From positions 288,568,141-288,632,140 of the forward strand of contig CM071567.1 of assembly GCA_036426205.1 (NCBI GenBank): a DNA stretch of 64,000 nt. The letters run 5' to 3'. Under the pieces are notes generated by a model. The model made no database searches and was not told the origin of the DNA. It saw only the letters and a list, made by a program, of their open reading frames with translations. A program made the translations under genes and the position numbers. Positions 43,881-54,184 of this stretch are shown here, one piece after another (position 1 is the stretch's first letter; every line of letters begins with the position of its first letter). This DNA is from Ascaphus truei. Its lineage: Eukaryota; Chordata; Amphibia; Anura; Ascaphidae.

Positions 43881-46406
43881 AGGGGGGACTATAGGATCTC
43901 CCAACGTTACAGGGGTACAGGAACGGGCCTCTGCATGGAGCTAGCAGCAGGCCTCAGGAACATGGACACGAACATGGCATGGAACATGGAGATAGGCGGG
44001 GCCACCTCTGGGGGTCCGTTTGTTTGGCCGAGCATAATGTCACGCTTGTGCTCTCCTCACAAGCGCAGGGAAAAGGGGAAGGACCCGTTAGCGAGGTGGG
44101 GAGGCCGCAGGGGATACGAGGGGAGTAAATTGCCGCGCAGCTGGGGATCGGCGCACGTAGTCACGTGACCGCGCCGCGCGCATGAGAATGCGCGACACGT
44201 CCGGAGGTGCGGTGCCTACTCAGAGACACGAGTGATCCAGCTGCATGTGCGCGCATGCTCTGACAACAGAGCGGGAGTGCGCGCGTTCTCAGGCACCAAC
44301 GCGGGGCTTGCGGGAAGCCAATGCTTCAGCACGGGAGTCTGGAAACAGAAACCAGGAACATGGAACATGGGCATGGAGTCCAGAGCACAAGGTAACATCC
44401 AGAGAAGGATTACTTCTTGGAGAACGTCCAGACTTCTTAAAGGCATAGTGACAGAACAGCAAGGTGCAGCGAAACTAAACATAACATAAGGGTTCTTAGT
44501 CTAATCCATTGGCCAAGGAATTATAAGCCTGCTACCACGTCAAGGTGAACCCTACTTAGCAGGTACCTACACTACCCGACGGTAAACTAACCTTAGTAGT
44601 ATAAGAGTGACTGTCCCAGTCTTCCGAAATCCACAGGAGATAAGTAAAGGTCCCAAGGAGGTCCAGGCAGGTATGCGATGAGTACTAGCAGGCACCAGGG
44701 CTGGTAGCAAAAGACTAATAGCAGAGAGAAAGTCAAAGAGAGGCTTACTTCCTGTCAGGAGGAAGAGGGCAGGGTTTGCCAGAAAGCAAGATGGCGTTGC
44801 TTCAGAATCCTTAAAGACACAGGATCTTGACTCGCAGCTAGAGGGCGGCGATCAGAAGTAAACAGGTAAGGAAGGGACACACCGCAGGTGCGTGTTCCGC
44901 GCATCGTTACAGTACCCCCCTCTTAAGGATCGAACTCCGAGCGATCCAAGAGACTTAGGGGCAGCGATGCTAGGAAGGTAGGCGCAGCTAGAGGCAGCCC
45001 CGCCACACAAGAATCAACAGGGAATCTTGACTCGCAGCTAGAGGCGGCGCACGCCATACAGGGAGACATCAAAACTAGGCAAGGGCAGCGCCCGCCACAC
45101 AGGGAATCAACAGGGAATCTTGACTCGCAGCTAGAGGACGCGCATCCATTCAGAGAGACATCAGAGAAACTAGGCATGGGTAGATAAACGCCACAGGGGG
45201 CGTGAAGTTTGACTCGCAGCTGGAGGCGGCGCGACGCCGTCACGTTACGCGCACGCGTGAGAGAATCTGACGCGGACCGGGGGGGGCCGGCTCCGTGCTA
45301 CGAGTAGGGAACCGCGGGTGCGTGCATGCTCTATAAGGAGAGCGGAACTGATGCGGCAGGTAACGGAGGGAGCACGCCGCAGGGGCGTGTTCCCCGATTC
45401 CTTACACAGTATCCCCCCCTCAGGATCGGACTCCGAACGATCCTTACTAGACTAGGGGGGACTATAGGATCTCCAACGTTACAGGGGTACAGGAACGGGC
45501 CCTGCATGGACTAGCAGCACCCTCAGGAAACATGGACACGAACATGGCTGGAACATGGAGATAGGCGGCCACCTATGGGGGTCCGTTTGTTGGCCGAGCA
45601 TAAGTCACGCTTGTGCTCTCCTCACAACGCAGGGAAAAGGGGAAGGACCACGTTAGCGTAGGTGGGGATGGCCGCAGGGGATACGAGGGAGTAAATTGCC
45701 CCGCTCGGCGGATCGGCGCACGTAGTCACTGGACTGCGCCGCGCGCATGAGAATGCGCGACACGTCCGGAGGTGCGGTGCCTACTCAGAGACACGAGTGA
45801 TCCAGCTGCATGTGCGCGCATGCTCTGACAACAGAGCGGGAGTGCGCGCGTTCTCAGGCACCAACGCGGGGCTTGCGGGAAGCCAATGCTTCAGCACGGG
45901 AGTCTGGAAACAGAAACCAGGAACATGGAACATGGGCATGGAGTCCAGAGCACAAGGTAACATCCAGAGAAGGATTACTTCTTGGAGAACGTCCAGACTT
46001 CTTAAAGGCATAGTGACAGAACAGCAAGGTGCAGCGAAACTAAACATAACATAAGGGTTCTTAGTCTAATCCATTGGCCAAGGAATTATAAGCCTGCTAC
46101 CACGTCAAGGTGAACCCTACTTAGCAGGTACCTACACTACCCGACGGTAAACTAACCTTAGTAGTATAAGAGTGACTGTCCCAGTCTTCCGAAATCCACA
46201 GGAGATAAGTAAAGGTCCCAAGGAGGTCCAGGCAGGTATGCGATGAGTACTAGCAGGCACCAGGGCTGGTAGCAAAAGACTAATAGCAGAGAGAAAGTCA
46301 AAGAGAGGCTTACTTCCTGTCAGGAGGAAGAGGGCAGGGTTTGCCAGAAAGCAAGATGGCGTTGCTTGCTTCAGAATCCTTAAAGACACAGGATCTTGAC
46401 TCGCAG

Positions 46407-47760
46407 CTAGAGGGCGGCGATCAGAAGTAAACAGGTAAGGAAGGGACACACCGCAGGGGGCGTGTTCCGCGCATCGTTACAGAAGGATCTGGGAAACGAG
46501 TACTCTGGAATGCAGGTTTTAGGAGTGATACGTGGAAGACGGAAGGAATCTTCATAGCGGGTGGGAGTTGTAGGCGGAATGCTACTGGGTTGATCTTTTC
46601 CAGAATGCGATAAGGCCCCAGGTATCTGGGTGCTAACTTGAGAGTGGGCACTTTGAGCCGAATATTCTTTGATGAAAGCCATACCCTGTCCCACAGCTTA
46701 AAGTCAGGAGTCCCACGGCGATGGCGATCGGCTTGCAGTTTCTGTCTAGGGATGGCCGTCTGAAGGTCCTTCTGGATTCCTCTCCAAGATCTTTGTAAGG
46801 ATAAGATCCGTTCATCTGCAGCTGGAACATCGGAGGGTGAGGTGTTGATGGGGAGTCGGGATGGATGAAAACCAAAGTTGATGAAAAAAGGTGAACTTTG
46901 AGTGGATTAATTCCGTAGGGAGTTGTGGGCGAATTCAGCCCAGGGGAGAAGGTCCACCCAATCATCTTGTGTATCCGAGATAAAACAGCGTAAGTACTGC
47001 TCCAGCGTCTGGTTGGTTCTCACCGTCTGCCTGTTTGTCTGTGGGTGGTACCCAGAGGAAAAATGAAGAGAGATGCCTAGTCTTTGGGAAAAAGCACGCC
47101 AGAATTTGGAAATAAATTGGGGACCCCGATCGGACACGATGGTTAATGGAACTCCATGAAGGCGAAAAACCTCTTTGACAAAAATATTAGCTAGGGAAGA
47201 AGAGTTCGGTAAGCCCTTGAGAGAAACGAAATGAGTCTGCTTGGAAAAATGGTCGATGATCACAAGAATGGTATTCATACCCTTGGACATGGGCAATTCC
47301 ACAATAAAGTCCATGGCCAAGTGGTTCCATGGGCGATCGGGACAGGAAGGGGGTGTAGAAATCCTTGGGGTTTGTTACATAGCGTCTTGTTGCGGGAGCA
47401 AGTCAGACATACTTTGACTAATTCTTTTACGTCAGAATTAATCCTGGGCCACCAGAAAGTTCGAGTGATAAGGTCGGATGTTCTCTTGGCCCCTGGGTGT
47501 CCGGCGGATCTGGCAGAGTCACCCGATTCCAGAATCCTTTTGCGGAAGCGGTTTGCAGCAAAGAGACAACCGTCAGGAACCTCTAGACCCTCCGGGATGT
47601 TGGCCTGATCTGCGAGAATTTTGTCCAGCACTTCAAAGGTGTTAGCAGCAAGAATGCTGGAAGAATGGTCTCCAATTTAACCTCCGGCTTATCCTCAACA
47701 ATGAACTAGTGGGAAAGTGCGTCGGCCTTCAGATTTTTTGATCCTGGTATAAACGAAATT
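46407..47760 (-). pseudogene. Gypsy Pol: integrase (element 2)
   Basis: Three overlapping minus frames give, in order: the end of the RNase H connection and LEVPDG; the zinc-binding HHCC part (HPGAKRTSDLITRTFWWP, then CLTCSRNKT); core MDFIVELP (Asp), VSDRGPQF (Asp), and GYHPQTNRQTVRTNQ, where the catalytic Glu codon is GTG (Val) and the preceding Gly is Arg. LLPWAEFAHNSLRN follows, then after a shift the SPGLNSP/FG linker, LGPYRILEKINPVAFRLQLP and HVSLLKPAFQS. The frame then runs into LTR-array sequence at 46,481, so the chromodomain is missing. Element 1 retains Glu at the same place. Confidence 0.88.
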
Positions 47761-47787
47761 ATATAATTAAAGCGGGGGGAAAAAATT

Positions 47788-49157
47788 TTACCATCTGGCT
47801 TGACGAGCTCCTAGACGCTGGGCAGCCTCAATATAATGAAGGTTTTTATGATCTGTAAGGATGGTAATAGGAGTCTCCGTACCCTCAAGCAAGTGTCTCC
47901 ACTCCTCCAGAGCGAGCTTGATGGCTAATAACTCGTGGTTACCGACATCATAGTTCTGTTGTGCCGTGAAAAATTTCTTAGAAAAGAATGCGCAGGGGTG
48001 AAGTCTGGCCTGGGGAGACTTCCTCTGGGATAAGATGGCTCCAGCTCCAATGTCCGAGGTGTCCACTTCGAGGGTAAATGGGAGACTGGTGTCTGGATGA
48101 GTCAGGATGGGTACCGAGACGAAGGACTCCTTAAGGAGTTTGAAGGATCGAGTTGCTGTAGAAGGCCAAGAGGTAGTATCTGCCCCCTTTTTCATAAGGG
48201 CAACAATTGGAGCGACAATGGACGAGAAGTTCCTGATAAATCTCCTGTAATAGTTGGCAAAGCCCAGGAATCTTTAAATGGCCTTGAGAGAGGTAGGAAG
48301 GGGCCAATCCAAGACCGCTTTAAGTTTGACGGGGTCCATGGAGAAACCGGCGTCCCAGACAATGTAACCCAGAAATGATGTGGAAGTTTGGTGAAATTGG
48401 CATTTCTCCAATTTGGCATACAAGTGGTTCTCGCGGAGGCTTACTAGTATCTGCTTGACATGGTTGATGTGCTCCGGGAGTGATTTGGAAAAGATTAGAA
48501 TATCGTCGAGATATACGATCAGGAAGTGGTTGAGAAGGTCTCTGAAAATCTCGTTTACAAAATCTTGAAAAACCACTGGAGCATTTCAGAGGCCGAATGG
48601 CATGACCAGTAGTGGCCGTCTCGCGTGTTGAATGCCATTTTCCACTCGTCGTCCTGCCGGATCCTCACCAAGTTATTGGCGCCCCGTAGATCTAGTTTGG
48701 TGAGTTTTGTTGCTCCCTGTAGGCGGTCAAAAAGTTCAGAGATTAGTAGGGGATACCGATTCTTGAGGGTAATTTTGTTCAAGCCTCTATAGTCGATGCA
48801 AGGGCGGAGGGTACCATCCTTCTTTTTTACAAAAAAGATTCCCACACCAGCAGGGGAAGAAGACTTGCGTATGAACCCCTTTTTTAGATTCTCCTGTATG
48901 CAGTCTGACATGGCTCTGGTCTCCGGGAGTGAAAGTGGGTAGGATCTCCCTCTGGGAAGAGTGGAACCGGGCAGAAGGTCGATAGGACAATCAAAGGATC
49001 GGTGTGGGGGTAATGCTTCGGATTTGGCTTTGTCAAAGACATCACGGAAATTCAGGTAGACCTCAGGTAAGGAGGCCTGCTCCACTATGGATGTCGTCAG
49101 ACTGCAAATTTGTTGCATCGAGGGAGCACAGGATATGGCACACTGGAAATTCCACAT
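47788..49157 (-). pseudogene. Gypsy Pol: reverse transcriptase and RNase H (element 2)
   Basis: Minus frames 49,157-48,555, 48,576-48,274 and 48,195-47,788. [51 protein letters not shown] (motifs 1-2), [15 protein letters not shown] (motif A; consensus Y replaced by N), [13 protein letters not shown] and VYLDDILIFS (motif C with both Asp), then SMDPVKLKAVLDWP. RNase [49 protein letters not shown] and [10 protein letters not shown]. The frames are separated by two shifts (near 48,560 and 48,250). Confidence 0.92.
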
Positions 49158-49191
49158 GACGGGCCTCTAGTTGGTCCAGTTGATGAGAGGA

Positions 49192-49500
49192 TTATGGCGT
49201 TGAAGCCACGGAAGCCCCATGATAACTTCTACAGAAGGATAACATTGAGTGGATAATGTTGAGTGAAATCCTCTCCATGTGGATACCGTCAATCGAGAGA
49301 GACAGTTCAATGGTCTGAAGGACAGTAAAAGCTGGTTGTAGTGGCCTTCCGTCGATGGCCTCTAACCCCACGGGGTTCTTCCTCTTTATGAGGGGAATGT
49401 TGTTCTTCTGGGCAAATACGTGATCTATAAAGTTGCGTCCAGATCCGGAGTCGATGAAGGCCACGGCTGGGATGCAAAAAGTCTCGTACTAAAGGAAACG
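49192..49500 (-). pseudogene. Gypsy aspartic protease (element 2)
   Basis: AFIDSGSGRNFID is the D-S-G catalytic loop of a retropepsin-like protease. VLQTIELSLSIDGIH follows, with the second-half strand. A frameshift separates it from gag. Confidence 0.8.
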
Positions 49501-49583
49501 GGAATCAGGATTCTACTGGGGAGAATCTTTTCTTTTTTTAATGGGGAAGCGAAAGAGTGTTCCCAATGAGACTCCCCTGGGTC

Positions 49584-50454
49584 TCATAGAGAGCTGGCAT
49601 TTCCCGACATGAGGGGACAGCTAAGGGCCTGGTGAGCGGCGGCGCTGTTTCTCGGCAGGAGATAGTTTATACCCTCATAGTTGCATGGGCTCCGGGGCAT
49701 CCGAAGTGAGGAGTTCTGGAGAGTGAAGACGGAAGGCGTGCGGTCTGATAGGAAGCCGTCGGTTTCGTGAATGTTCTGCTCTTCGCTCCTGGAGGCGCTG
49801 ATCCACGCGAATACAAAGCGCAATGAGCTCCTCCAATTCGGATGGTCGTCCTTGAGCAGCAAGTTCGTCCTTGAGTGGCTCCGAGAGACCATGCCAAAAG
49901 GCGGAGGACAGAGCCTCGTTATTCCAGCCCGTCTCAGAAGCAATGGCGCGAAATTCCAGGGCATACCTGGCCACTGGGCAGCTCCCTTGGGTGATGTGAA
50001 AGAGGGAAGAGGCAGCCGTCACTCTACGCCCAGGAGTGTCGAAGACATGACGAAATTCCTTGGCGAATCGTCCGATATCCTATGTGAGGTCAGTCCTCTG
50101 CTCTCAGATGGGGTAAGCCCACGCTAAGGCATCACCTGTAAGTAGGGAAACAATGTATGCTATTTTGGATCTTGTAGAAGGGAAGCGAGAGGGTGTCATC
50201 TCGAATTGGATGAAGCATTGGTTTAATAACCCGCGACAATCCAAGGGATCTCCAGAATATCGGTTGGGTGCCGGGAGTCGGGGTTCCGATGATGAAGCTC
50301 CTACTGGTGGTTCAGCGGGAGGAGTCAAGGGAATGGGGACGGAAATGTTTTGCACCTATACCGTAAGAGATCGAAGATCCTGCTGTAGTGAATCCATGCA
50401 GCGGCTGGACTGATCCAAATATTTCTCTAGGTCTATGTCTGTGGGGCTGAGCAT
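49584..50454 (-). pseudogene. Gypsy Gag (element 2)
   Basis: Starts at ATG 50,454, whose first bases belong to the primer site: MLSPTDIDLEKYLDQ continues to DLRSLT, then by a shift QNISVPIPLTPP and PNRYSGDPLDCRGLLNQCFIQFEMTP, SKIAYIVSLLTGDALAWAYPI, after another shift SLFHITQGSCPVARYALEFRAIASETGWNNEALSSAFWHGLSEPLKDELAAQ and ELIALCIRVDQRLQERR. These are the standard capsid blocks of sushi-type Gag. No CCHC knuckle is visible near the C-terminus, and about two or three frameshifts are present. Confidence 0.88.
50445..50454 (-). other. Self-primer-binding site overlapping the gag start codon (element 2)
   Basis: On minus ATGCTCAGCC, two bases from the LTR end (50,457). It is perfectly complementary to GGCTGAGCAT, which lies 31 nt downstream of a TATA-like box in the LTR. 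Its first three bases are the gag ATG. Confidence 0.75.
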
Positions 50455-50456
50455 AC

Positions 50457-51297
50457 TGTTAAACTGTGCCCACCACAAACTAGACGAGACCCTCGGTACT
50501 GAGGTGGGAATAGAGTAAACACCACCGACAGGCACGGGGATCTGGTCTGGAGTGTGCATAGTTGAACTCGCCGGGTCAGGAGCGGAGAGAGTAGAGTCGT
50601 CGTAATACTTGCCAAGGTGAGGGTAGGAGAAGTCCGGAACATTGGAGGTACTAGTCGCTGGGGTCGGTGCAGGAGAAGGTAGAATGGTCGCGGTCTGAGA
50701 GCTGAGTTCAGGATAGGAGAGTTGCGGAGGGTCGAGGATAGCCAAGGTCGGGGTTCCAGAGAAGCAGTGGTCCAAAAGCAAGCCAAGGTCGGTACACGGG
50801 AGATCAAGCAAGACAAGGCAGTATAACTAGGAGACAAGAGAGGTAAGCACAGGAACAGGAAGCTTATGCTCAGCCGATGTGCCAGTGGCACTGCTGAGCC
50901 TAAATAGATGAGACGGTCCAATCCGAGAAGGAGGTGGGCTCGAGGAGTGTCAGTGCGGAGCCTGTCATAGGCTAAGGTATGGAAGCCAGGTGGGGGTGCT
51001 GAGGGCAATCAGTGCCTGTTGGCATGGAGCTCGGGTGCGTAGCACATGCGTCACGCGTGTGCGCCGTGCACAGAGGGTGCACGCCGTGATCCGGAGGTGG
51101 GAAATCTCGCTGTGACCCCCGCCCTCGTGCGCCTGCGTGAGGATGGCGCCTGGCGCGAGGAGGAGCCGTGCGCATGCGCGGAGAAAGCGGGAGTGCGCGT
51201 GAGACCGCGCGAGTCCAGAACCTCAGCAGCGGCCATCGGAGCAGGTAGGAGAACCGTGCGCCTGCGAGTGACGGCGCGCGGCACCTGGCTCCTGACA
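50457..51297 (-). repeat. 5' LTR of Gypsy element 2
   Basis: Inner end tgttaaactgtgccc, outer end cctgaca. U5-side sequence matches the left LTR for about 285 bases. The outer (U3) part from 50,960 is GC- and CpG-rich (gcgcatgcgc). Confidence 0.85.
50866..50906 (-). promoter_or_regulatory. LTR promoter and transcript start with self-primer (element 2)
   Basis: Minus TATTTA (50,906-50,901), then 31 nt later GGCTGAGCAT (50,875-50,866). Spacing equals that in element 1. Confidence 0.68.
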
Positions 51298-51302
51298 ATA
51301 TC

Positions 51303-53950
51303 CCTGCTTTATCTCCCGTTTCAATTCGCAGTACTGCCCCGCTGTATCAATAGTAATGGTCAGGGTCTGGCTTCCGGACAAGATTACCCTCCTTATCGGT
51401 CACTGTTATAGAGTAGCACCTTTTTTTGCCATACTCACCAACGTACTCTACTCAGTCCAGATGAATATTGCGTCCCACCTGTCAGACCTTAACCAGATAT
51501 TTAGCGCTGCCTGCCCTAATTACAGATGTTGTATTATATTTAGTACCCATATACTCTATCGCTGCCAACCTTACCCAGTCATTCTGTGAGCTACTGCAGC
51601 TCTCATGAGTTCTTAAGGGAAATAAGGGGATTCATACCCATGGGAATGCCTAAAACGCAGGACTTGAACTGTCTCTGCACAACTGCTCTTCATGAGATTT
51701 TGCTTACATGCCCTGCCTGGCAATACCCAGAATAGTGGTCCATCCAAAGGGGAAACACAGAAATCCTCCCCCTTATCTGGTTGTGCAAGTAGTCCCTGAT
51801 CTTATACATTGGTTATGTTTCCTCATTATCTCCACCTCTTGCTCTGTAGTAAACTTGGCATTCTCCCACCAGTGATTTACTTTATCTTCCCCTTCCAGAA
51901 CAAAGCGCATCCTGTTTAAATGTGGTACATACAGTACAGTAACCCCTGGACATGTTATTCCACCACCTGTGCAATCATTGGCATCATCAGATACATACAT
52001 GTTCAATACTTTTCCAACATTACACTTTGGTGCTACAGTCATGGTAGGTGATCATGGCCGAGGGGACAGGGAACAGTGGTTGTTATCTAAGGCAGGGATC
52101 TCTGGGCAGGTGGCGGGGATGGTAGAATGGGCAGTGGTGAATTGGTCTGGTACATCCTTCTTTATGACTGGTATAGCATCAGTCACCTCCGTTATTGGAG
52201 AAGAAACAGTGTCCTGAACCCAAACCCTGTGGGCAGTAAAATAGGACATTTTGGGCAGTTCACACTCGGCTTCTAGGCGAGCATAGCTGGCCTGAATGAA
52301 AACAGTCAATTGCCCACAACCTCTAGCGGCCTTGGACATTGGGGAAATCACCTCACAGGGAAGGTTGGTCATGGGATGCAGGGTGGAGAGCATCCAGCAG
52401 GACTCTCTCAGCTGGGAAAACCTGGGCAGTGACCACTCCAGGGTAAACGAAAAGGACTCGGGACCTCTCACGCCAGCCAGCGTGGAAACAGGTAAGTCCT
52501 CCTTCGGTTCTCGAGGCTCTGCCAAGGCAGGCATCTCCACTCTCTGGTAAATGTGAGCGCCCAGGGACTCCTGAGTACAGGCTGGGGATATAGTATTCCA
52601 CACAAAAGACAGAAGCGTCACAGCGAAGAGAAAAAGATTGGATAGTATGGTTAGGTAGTCCCTCTCTGCATCCACAGAGATAGTCTCCGCCACTCGCTGG
52701 AGCTTAGGGATCAGTTGGACCTGACTTCGCACCTCAGCAGGGAATAAGACCGAAATAGGCCGGTCACAGGCAGGCAGCCACTGTTGCAGATAGTCTACAT
52801 CGCACCGTAGGCAAAGGGTGTCATTTCCTATCTCGCCTCCCAGGTAACCGCAAATCAGGCACACATAGTGCTGGAATTTCTCCTCTCTGTCCCACATCAT
52901 TAGAATGCACCGGGCAGCACATATCACTGGAATGGAATCTTATCCATAATAGTATAACCAGAGATATTTCAGTGGTAAACCTTCTGACACTGGTCAACAC
53001 ATGCATCTGGGCTTTGGTGGCTTTGCATCCGGTCACTCACTATACTGAGTCGTTGGCTCCTCAACTCCTCCCTCTGGTGAAATCAGGATTCCCAGTCGGA
53101 ATAGTGGGGGCACGGCTACAGACTTTGGCGCCAAGCCCAGATATTCTGCAATAGCGAGCTTGCATCTTTCAACTCACCACACAGTTAGTTTGGTGGGAAC
53201 CGCGATCAGACTACAGGATCCTCCTCAGGGACCCTGAACTCTCCTCCTTTAGTGCCTGCGACAAACTCCATCTGGGGGTGGAGGGCTGTTTTCAGGTGCC
53301 CACATCGGTTGGCATGCTCCACAGGCACTCCATTCCTCCCCATCTGCAAGTTGATATTCTGAATGTGGGGGAGAGGGGGCATCCACACTAGATCCCCATT
53401 TAAGCACCCTATCCACTCGCAGGTTTAGCTCATAGTAGTGGAGCACACACTGCAGTCCCATTGCGGGGGGTGCTATCTTTCAAGTCACATCCCCCTGGGG
53501 CATGTGTTCTCGGCTGACACAGTTGTGTTCCAGCACATCTCAACCCTGGAACATAGCAACATAAAGGAACCCAACAGAAAAGTCCAAAGTGGGGTGCTAT
53601 CTTTCAAGACCATCCCCGATAGCCATACTCACTGCAGCACCTGGCACGATACGGTGTGGTTCAGACACCTCTCCGCCTTTGGAAGTGGAGGGGACTCGGT
53701 ACAGATATAGTGTGGATCAGACACCTCTCACACTCTGCATAATGTACCGAACAAGATAAAACGATGGCCTTGATACAGTGCTTATCAGGCATCTCTCATG
53801 CGGCAGCAGGTGAGGTTGCATCGTGAGTGTACCATCCGGGGGTACCCCGCTAGCAACCAACTGGGAACGCTCTCTCCTAGATACGGTGAGTGCCCCCATT
53901 CACTTCTCCTTTGGCATGTTTACCAGCCAGTCTGTCTGCCCCTGTTGCTT
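51303..53950 (-). other. Internal region of the non-autonomous LTR element, right of the nested Gypsy
   Basis: Includes the 291-codon frame at 52,927-52,052 and degraded frames either side. 53,206-53,461 holds short overlapping minus frames with Cys and His (ACGACQPMW, HANRCGHLKTAL). No RT or integrase motif. Confidence 0.5.
52052..52927 (-). CDS. Unknown protein with N-terminal Cys-pair module and a hydrophobic segment (non-autonomous LTR element)
   Basis: A 291-codon minus frame. Visible: CLICGYLGG and LCLRCDVDYLQQWLP (two CxxC pairs about 13 residues apart) in residues 22-52, then a helical stretch, then a membrane-like segment LTILSNLFLFAVTLLSFVW at about 92-110, then non-descript sequence. 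The C..C..YLQ..LP pattern recalls CPDCAAQFLQPKP in the protein at 35-37 kb, and both lie downstream of the same type of primer site. A further short frame (52,042-51,773, MTVAPKCNVGK, many Cys) may be its continuation after a stop. I do not recognise a family. The frame may be the remains of a gag- or env-like gene. Confidence 0.45.
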   Translation of the reverse strand: MICAARCILMMWDREEKFQHYVCLICGYLGGEIGNDTLCLRCDVDYLQQWLPACDRPISVLFPAEVRSQVQLIPKLQRVAETISVDAERDYLTILSNLFLFAVTLLSFVWNTISPACTQESLGAHIYQRVEMPALAEPREPKEDLPVSTLAGVRGPESFSFTLEWSLPRFSQLRESCWMLSTLHPMTNLPCEVISPMSKAARGCGQLTVFIQASYARLEAECELPKMSYFTAHRVWVQDTVSSPITEVTDAIPVIKKDVPDQFTTAHSTIPATCPEIPALDNNHCSLSPRP

Positions 53951-53952
53951 TC

Positions 53953-53970
53953 ATCTCAGCAGCACCTCCA
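53953..53970 (-). other. tRNA-Thr-like primer-binding site
   Basis: On minus TGGAGGTGCTGCTGAGAT, two bases from LTR start at 53,973. Same layout as 36,998-37,016. Confidence 0.65.
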
Positions 53971-53972
53971 AA

Positions 53973-54184
53973 TGTAGCATCTGTTCCCGCCTGCCACGGA
54001 AGATCTGGCCACTACATGGTTATTGTCTCTTGTGCTGTAGATCACCTGCTGGTTAAGGAAGTCTGAGTGGCTCCACAGTTGTAGTTTGTGAACAGGGACA
54101 GGGCAGGCTTTCTCCATCTCTTTACTGTGCAGCGCCTCCATCCCTGAGGCCAGTAGAAGGCTATAGCAGGGGTACTTGGCTACA
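53973..54184 (-). repeat. 5' LTR of the non-autonomous element, internally deleted
   Basis: 53,973-54,140 matches the first 170 bases of 41,960-42,654. The join tccctgaggccagtagaagg then continues into its last 45 bases. About 480 bases are missing. Confidence 0.78.

Larger units (their letters stand above)
43157..46481 (-). repeat. Tandem array of an LTR family: LTR end, short internal, LTR, short internal, LTR
   Basis: A unit of about 1.6 kb (43,157-44,756) is repeated at 44,757-46,321 and followed by a partial third copy to 46,481. Each unit holds the LTR end, a purine tract (gtacccccct), about 700 bp of internal sequence, a self-primer-like site (ggccgagcataa) and the next LTR start (tgtcacgcttg). 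LTRs are at 44,038-44,911 and about 45,603-46,481. 44,216-44,756 and 45,781-46,321 are identical over the stretches I compared. But 44,880-45,780 differs from 43,290-44,215 by dozens of one- or two-base deletions. Confidence 0.8.
42870..51297 (-). mobile_element. Gypsy element 2 (Tf1/sushi-type) with ATATC target duplication
   Basis: Termini TGTCACGC (42,870) and CTCCTGACA (51,297) are flanked by ATATC at 42,865-42,869 and 51,298-51,302. Minus-strand order from the right: 5' LTR, self-primer site, gag, aspartic protease, RT, RNase H, integrase. The integrase reading breaks off after LLKPAFQS at 46,490, where the expected chromodomain, purine tract and LTR are replaced by an array of another LTR family. 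The left LTR is a chimera: its first 285 bases match the right LTR, the rest the array family. Frameshifts and a mutated integrase glutamate make it inactive. Confidence 0.88.
41960..54184 (-). mobile_element. Non-autonomous LTR element with TACA target duplication, interrupted by a Gypsy element
   Basis: The left LTR (41,960-42,654) and shortened right LTR (53,973-54,184) share both termini (tgtagca.. and ..cttggctaca) and are flanked by TACA (41,956-41,959 and 54,185-54,188). A purine tract (minus) adjoins the left LTR and a tRNA-Thr-like primer site adjoins the right one. Subtracting the nested Gypsy element leaves about 2.9 kb of internal sequence, with no RT, protease or integrase motif. 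It therefore depends on another element's enzymes. It contains a 291-codon frame with a Cys-pair module related in pattern to the protein at 35-37 kb. Confidence 0.78.

Noticed and set aside
44216..44489. Repeated 85-88 codon frames in the LTR array (also at 45,781-46,054)
   Set aside because: They lie in LTR sequence and are duplicated only because the array is; no protein family recognised.
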